Shown: positions 33,813 through 37,896 of the stretch, piece by piece
How positions within the stretch are numbered: position 1 is the first letter of the stretch
Layout of the letters: each line of letters begins with the position of its first letter
Assembly (NCBI GenBank): GCA_013812655.1
Contig: JACCTC010000453.1
Coordinates: forward strand, 1-37,896
From: Deltaproteobacteria bacterium
Lineage (GTDB): Bacteria > Myxococcota_A > Polyangia > Haliangiales > Haliangiaceae
Direction of reading: 5' to 3'
DNA: 37,896 nucleotides
Notes under the pieces: generated by a model
What the model was told of the DNA's origin: nothing
The model's database searches: none
Seen by the model: the letters and a program-made list of their open reading frames with translations, nothing else
Translations under genes and position numbers: made by a program

Positions 33813-35278
33813 GCGAGCGTTCCGCCATGGTTGTCCGCACCGTCAAGAGCTACGCGAATCAACTGCCCGCGGACGACGATCATCCGTATCGCACCGGCGC
33901 GTGGCGGCCGCAGCTCACCGAGTATGACGCCGACGACCTCGACGTGATCGAGGGCCGGATCCCCGAGGACCTAGCCGGCAGCTACCTGCGCAATACCGAG
34001 AACCCGCTGCTTCCCGCGATCGGCCGCTATCATCCGTTCGACGGTGACGGCATGCTGCACGCTATCCGGTTCGCTGATGGCCGCGCGTCCTATCGCAACC
34101 GCATGATCCAGACTCGCGGCCTTGCCGACGAGCTCGCGGCCGGGGCACCGCTGTGGGCCGGCATCATCGAGTCGCCCGCGAAGTCGCTGCGCGACGGCTG
34201 GGGCGCGCGCGGCCGGATGAAGGATGCATCCTCGACCGACGTCACGGTGCACGCGGGCCGCGCACTCACCAGCTTCTATCAGTGCGGCGAGCTCTACGCG
34301 CACGACCCGGAGACGCTCGAGGGCGCCGGCCCGCTGCCGTGGTCCGCCGGATTCGGTGGGTTTGGGGTGTCCGCACATCCCAAGCTCGACGAGACCACCG
34401 GAGAGCTGCTCGTGTTCGGGTACGGCACGAAGCCACCGTACTTCTCGCTCGGTGTGCTCGATCGGAACGGAGTGCTCGTGCGCGAGCAGCCGGTCGCGCT
34501 CCCTGGAGCGCGGCTCCCGCACGACATCGCGTTCACGGAGAACTTCGCGATCATCGGCGACTTTCCGCTGTTCTGGGATCCCGACCTCCTCGCGAAAGGC
34601 GTCCATCGCCCGCGCTGGTATCCACAGATGCCGACGCGCTTCGGCGTCGTTCCCCGTCAGGGCGGTGAGCCGCGCTGGTTCGAGGCTGCGCCGACGTACG
34701 TGCTCCACTTCATCAACGCGTATGAAGACGGCGACACGATCGTGGTGGACGGCTACTTCCAGACCGAACCGATGCCGGTCCCGGATCCGGCGGACGGTCC
34801 ATGGGCCGGGCTCAAGAAGCTGGTCGACGTCGCGTCCGTGGGAGCCCGTCCTCATCGCTGGCGGCTCGACCTCGCGACCGGCAAGGTGCGCGAGGAGCGA
34901 CTGTTCGACGAGATCAGCGAGTTCCCTTCGATCAACGGTCGCGTCGGTGGTCGCCGCCATCGCTACGCGTGGACGATGACTGCAAAGCCGGGCTGGTTCC
35001 TGTTCGCGGGGCTCCGCCGCCTCGATCTCGAGACCGGCACCGTCCAGCGCTTCGAGTGGCCGACCGACGTGTTCGCGAGCGAGACCGCGATGGCACCGCG
35101 AATCGGTGCGCGCGCCGAGGACGACGGCTACGCGATCACGTTCGTGTCGGACATCCGCCGCGATGTCTCCGAGTGCCACGTGTTCGATGCGCGCGACATC
35201 GCGGCCGGGCCGATCGCCCGGATCGCGCTGCCCGAGCGGATCTCGAGCGGTACGCACGCGTGCTGGATGCCGGCATGA
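33809..35278 (+). CDS. Carotenoid cleavage oxygenase family (non-haem iron)
   Basis: 489 aa, the usual length for the RPE65/apocarotenoid/lignostilbene oxygenase family. The four iron-binding histidines can be placed: H190 (SAHPKLDETTGEL), H238 (LPHDIAFTENF), H300 (YVLHFINAYEDGD) and H483 (GTHACWMPA). The N-terminal GRIPEDLAGSYLRNTENP and FDGDGMLHAIRF are also classic. It should cleave a C=C bond with O2; the substrate could be an apocarotenoid, a stilbene or another alkene. Start GTG 33809 overlaps the thiolase stop; ATG 33827 is a possible alternative. It is flanked on both sides by thiolase-fold genes with 4-nt overlaps, suggesting the cleavage product is handled as a CoA ester. Confidence 0.93.
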   Translation: MSERSAMVVRTVKSYANQLPADDDHPYRTGAWRPQLTEYDADDLDVIEGRIPEDLAGSYLRNTENPLLPAIGRYHPFDGDGMLHAIRFADGRASYRNRMIQTRGLADELAAGAPLWAGIIESPAKSLRDGWGARGRMKDASSTDVTVHAGRALTSFYQCGELYAHDPETLEGAGPLPWSAGFGGFGVSAHPKLDETTGELLVFGYGTKPPYFSLGVLDRNGVLVREQPVALPGARLPHDIAFTENFAIIGDFPLFWDPDLLAKGVHRPRWYPQMPTRFGVVPRQGGEPRWFEAAPTYVLHFINAYEDGDTIVVDGYFQTEPMPVPDPADGPWAGLKKLVDVASVGARPHRWRLDLATGKVREERLFDEISEFPSINGRVGGRRHRYAWTMTAKPGWFLFAGLRRLDLETGTVQRFEWPTDVFASETAMAPRIGARAEDDGYAITFVSDIRRDVSECHVFDARDIAAGPIARIALPERISSGTHACWMPA

Positions 35279-36453
35279 CGTTCGTTCTGGCGTGCGTGCG
35301 GACGCCGCGCGGCAAGGGTTCGCCGAAAGGCGCGCTCCACGCGGTGACACCGGTGCGCCTCGTCGGCGGCCTGCTCGCTGCGCTCGATCCGCGCCTTGCG
35401 GGCGCGCTTCCCGACGACGTGATCCTCGGCTGTGCGACGCAGACCGGCGACCAGGGCGCGAACCTCGCACGCTCGGCGACGCTGCTCGCGGGCTGGAACG
35501 TCGCGATCCCGGGCGTCACGATCAACCGATTCTGTGCGTCGGGCCTCGACGCGATCAACCTCGGCGATGCGCGCGTGCGCGCCGGCGACGCCTCGCTGAT
35601 CGTCGCGGGCGGCGTCGAGAGCGTCTCGCGCGTACCGACGTTCTCCGATCACGGCCCGCTGTACGCGGATCCCGACGTGATGGCGGCGGCCGGCACCATC
35701 CATATGGGCGTCGCCGCGGATCTCGTCGCGACGCTCGAGACCATCGACCGCGATGCCTGTGACCGCTACGCAACGGCGACTCGCGACAAGGCGCGGCGCG
35801 CACATGCCGAGCAACGCCGGCGCTCGATCGTCCCGGTCCGGGCGGATGATCGCGTCGTGCTCGATCACGACGAGAACGTCGGGTACGCGCCGAGCACTGA
35901 CGAGCTCGCAGCGTTGCCGCCGCTGTTCGGCGAGCTCGGCCAGGACGCGATCGCGCTCGCCCGTCACCCGCAGCTCGCCACGATCCGCCACATCCACACG
36001 CGTGGCACATCACCGAGCCTCGCCGATGCCGCTGCCCTTGTCCTCCTCGGTGATCGTGCGGCAGCAGACCGCACGGGCCTCGCCCCACGCGCGCGGATCG
36101 TCGCGACCGCTACGTGCGCCGGCGATCCGGTGACGATGCTGACCGCCGGCCAGTTTGCGCTCGAGCGCGCCCTCGCAAAGGCCGGCCTGCGCGCCGCGGA
36201 CCTCGCGGTCGTCGAATTCGCGGAAGCGTTCGCTGCGCTGTGCGTCCGTCTCATGCGCGACCTCGATCTCGACCACGATCGCCTCAATCCGAACGGCGGA
36301 ACGATCGCGCTCGGTCATGCGTACGGCGCGACCGGGGCAGTCCTCGTCGTCGACGCGCTCGACGAACTCGAGCGCCGCGGTGCGCGCTATGCAGCGATCG
36401 CTGTCAGCGGTGCGGCGGGCCTGGGCAGCGCCGCGATCATCGAGCGGTGCTGA
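35275..36453 (+). CDS. Thiolase-fold protein with altered active site
   Basis: 392 aa. It is clearly thiolase-derived throughout (NRFCASGLDAI with nucleophile C87, NPNGGTIALGHAYGATG). The C-terminal motif that normally supplies the second reactive cysteine, CxGGGxG, reads VSGAAGLG, and the usual NEAFA reads AEAFA. Loss of the second cysteine should impair the proton transfer needed for thiolysis or Claisen condensation. It may still form an acyl-enzyme, act as an acyltransferase, or serve as the partner of the SCP2-type protein two genes upstream. Start ATG overlaps the oxygenase stop (ATGA). Last gene of the operon. Confidence 0.87.
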   Translation: MTFVLACVRTPRGKGSPKGALHAVTPVRLVGGLLAALDPRLAGALPDDVILGCATQTGDQGANLARSATLLAGWNVAIPGVTINRFCASGLDAINLGDARVRAGDASLIVAGGVESVSRVPTFSDHGPLYADPDVMAAAGTIHMGVAADLVATLETIDRDACDRYATATRDKARRAHAEQRRRSIVPVRADDRVVLDHDENVGYAPSTDELAALPPLFGELGQDAIALARHPQLATIRHIHTRGTSPSLADAAALVLLGDRAAADRTGLAPRARIVATATCAGDPVTMLTAGQFALERALAKAGLRAADLAVVEFAEAFAALCVRLMRDLDLDHDRLNPNGGTIALGHAYGATGAVLVVDALDELERRGARYAAIAVSGAAGLGSAAIIERC

Positions 36454-36538
36454 CAGCGACCCGTGTCTTGGTGGAGCCTCGGCAAACAATCGCGCGCATG
36501 GCGACAGAGCTGAGGGCCGCTCGCTTCGTGCCTCCGTT

Positions 36539-37896
36539 CTACACCCCACCGCGCGACTGCAGCGGCTCGCCTTCGACGAAGTAGTGGCTCGTTTGCGAGG
36601 CGATGGCTCGGCCATCGGGTGCGATCACGGCCTCGCGGTCGTCGCTCGGGATCGCGACGTTACCGATCACGAGGCAACCGTCGGTGACCGCGACGGTGGC
36701 GGGCGGCGTCTCCTCGGGGAATGGCTCGTCATCGGCGAGCCGGCGCATCGCGACGGGTGACAGCCGCGCGACCCAGCGCTCGCGACCTGAGGTGAGCCAC
36801 CACAGCTCGTCACCGGCGTCGGAGAACCCGAACGCGAAGGTCACGCCCTCGCGCATCACCGTCGCCGCGTGCTCGAGGACGACGGTTCCCTCCCGCAGCG
36901 TGTGAACCGCGAGCGTACCGCGATCAAACGCGATCGCGACATATTGGCCGGCCCGGTCGAAGCACACGGCGTCGCGCGCATTGGCGTCCCGCGTGCGGTC
37001 GTCGACAACGAGGCGGCCATCGACTGCGTCCCACAGCTTGAGCCCCATCGGCAGGATCTCGACGAAGCCGGCGGCGGTGAGGCGCTTGTTGCCGCGTGGC
37101 GGTCCGCCCTCGAGCCAGCCGCCGACGGTCGTACCGAGCTCGGCGATCACCGCGCCCGCGCGGGCATCGCACAGCAGCTTGCCGGTCACGAGGCGCGACG
37201 CATCGGGCGTGAATTCGACGGGACCGCTACCGTGGATGCGCAGCGGCTTGTCACCGAGCGCGGCCAGCTCCCAGACCCGGATCACGTCGCCATCGCGGAC
37301 CGCGACGTGGCCCGCCGTCGCCGCGAGGTCCCACACGTCGGTGAGCGGCCAGCGCGCGGTGACGGTGCCGGTCGCGAGGTCGCGCTCGGTCAATTCGTGG
37401 ACACCGGCGCTGAGCACCGTCGTCCCCGTGGTCGCGCACGCACCGGTCACCCGGTCCGCACGCCAGCGCAGCTCTCCAGCGCGCAGATCGACGAGGTAGT
37501 GCACGACCTCGCGATCGCCGTCGTAGTCGGGCTCGCCGACGCCACAGTTCACGAGTGCGAGATCACCGTCGAGCGTGTACGCCGCGCTGGCTTCCTCGTC
37601 GACGCCGTGCGCGACGGTCAGGGTCTGCTCGCCCCAGCGGAGCGTCATCCGGCCGGGGTCGCGGCCGATCACCGTGCACGGCGTCCGCGGTGCGCGCGGA
37701 GCTCGCTCGACGCGCCGGCCGGTCGACCGCTCGAACACGACTGCGCCGGTGGCGCCGTGGACGCCGAGCTCGAGGCCATCATCCGAGAACGCCAGCTCGC
37801 CGATCGCGGAGGTCCGGTACTCCTCGACGACGGCCGCATCGAGCGCGAACGGCGGCGGCCGCAACGCGCGCAGCCACGCTCGCCGCGGCCCGAGCG
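36539..37896 (-). CDS. Beta-propeller (WD40/PQQ-like) protein, 5' end beyond the window
   Basis: At least 450 codons are visible and the frame is still open at the right edge (upstream of the TTG at 37864 it reads LGPRRAWLRALRPPPF), so the true start lies outside. The visible part has repeated propeller-type strands: IGELAFSDDG, GATGAVVFERSTG, VVHYLVDLRAG, IRVWELAALG, LKLWDAVDG and LAVHTLREG. No catalytic or signal sequence is visible. The RAWLRALRPPP segment resembles the linker after TIGR02996-type domains, so an N-terminal domain of that kind is possible. Convergent with the thiolase operon, 85 nt apart. Confidence 0.78.
   Translation of the reverse strand, partial: LGPRRAWLRALRPPPFALDAAVVEEYRTSAIGELAFSDDGLELGVHGATGAVVFERSTGRRVERAPRAPRTPCTVIGRDPGRMTLRWGEQTLTVAHGVDEEASAAYTLDGDLALVNCGVGEPDYDGDREVVHYLVDLRAGELRWRADRVTGACATTGTTVLSAGVHELTERDLATGTVTARWPLTDVWDLAATAGHVAVRDGDVIRVWELAALGDKPLRIHGSGPVEFTPDASRLVTGKLLCDARAGAVIAELGTTVGGWLEGGPPRGNKRLTAAGFVEILPMGLKLWDAVDGRLVVDDRTRDANARDAVCFDRAGQYVAIAFDRGTLAVHTLREGTVVLEHAATVMREGVTFAFGFSDAGDELWWLTSGRERWVARLSPVAMRRLADDEPFPEETPPATVAVTDGCLVIGNVAIPSDDREAVIAPDGRAIASQTSHYFVEGEPLQSRGGV

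Noticed and set aside
32607..36453. Polyketide or carotenoid biosynthetic cluster
   Set aside because: No ketosynthase partners, acyl carrier protein, phytoene synthase or desaturase in the window; the thiolase-fold proteins are not KS enzymes.

Overview
The window is a GC-rich, gene-dense stretch of bacterial chromosome. Its gene content points to a predatory or soil deltaproteobacterium-type organism of the Myxococcota, perhaps the Kofleriaceae/Haliangiales side. The clues are two eukaryote-like Ser/Thr kinases (one fused to a WD40 propeller), two TIGR02996/leucine-rich-repeat proteins, several lipoproteins with low-complexity linkers, and a large load of fatty-acid-oxidation enzymes. This placement is inferred from gene content; no rRNA or tRNA is present to confirm it.

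Layout. Positions 1-~540 differ from the rest: less GC-rich, no convincing long ORF, full of short hairpins, and leading on the minus strand into a very basic protein start (ATG at 58, strong Shine-Dalgarno) cut off by the window edge. I suspect the 5' half of a retroelement (group II intron-like RNA plus the start of its protein), unproven. Then come a WD40 receptor-type kinase (605-4003, -), a lipoprotein (4129-4968, +), an M1 aminopeptidase of the LTA4-hydrolase type (4965-6848, -), a SNF2-family helicase (6936-9278, -), a class C beta-lactamase-fold lipoprotein (9341-11386, -), a secreted protein of unknown function (11405-12277, -) and a tail-anchored zinc-ribbon protein (12356-12793, -). 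Divergent from the last is a beta-oxidation operon fadN-fadA followed by mntP (12876-16987, +). Next are a lipoprotein, an Hsp20 chaperone, a double-hotdog thioesterase-like protein, HrpB helicase, a TIGR02996/LRR protein and a Cys/Gly/Asp-rich lipoprotein. A kinase plus pseudokinase protein (23720-25705, -) faces away from a haem A biosynthesis operon ctaA-ctaB-DUF420 (25886-28136, +). The last 10 kb hold an acyl-CoA dehydrogenase/Ppx pair, a ClpB-like protein reduced to its first AAA+ ring and middle domain, a WGR-like/TIGR02996/LRR protein, a tightly coupled thiolase - carotenoid oxygenase - thiolase operon (32607-36453, +), and a beta-propeller protein running off the right edge.

How it fits together. 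Lipid catabolism is the main theme: fadN/fadA, an acyl-CoA dehydrogenase, two more thiolase-fold enzymes and a thioesterase-like hotdog protein. The cta genes supply haem A to an oxidase encoded elsewhere. Hsp20 and the D1-only ClpB are proteostasis genes; the kinases and propeller/LRR proteins are probably signalling or scaffolding parts.

The most useful window-wide observation is about expression. About ten genes have a TANNNT hexamer (TATAGA in one case) ending exactly 6 or 7 nt before the start codon, with no Shine-Dalgarno and no clear -35. That is the layout of leaderless transcripts driven by -10 elements alone. Three divergent gene pairs place two such hexamers 4-23 bp apart. Genes inside operons and a few others (fadA, hsp20, 12277, DUF420, and the gene starting at 58) instead carry good Shine-Dalgarno sequences. 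I saw no tRNA, rRNA, CRISPR array, insertion sequence or prophage gene.
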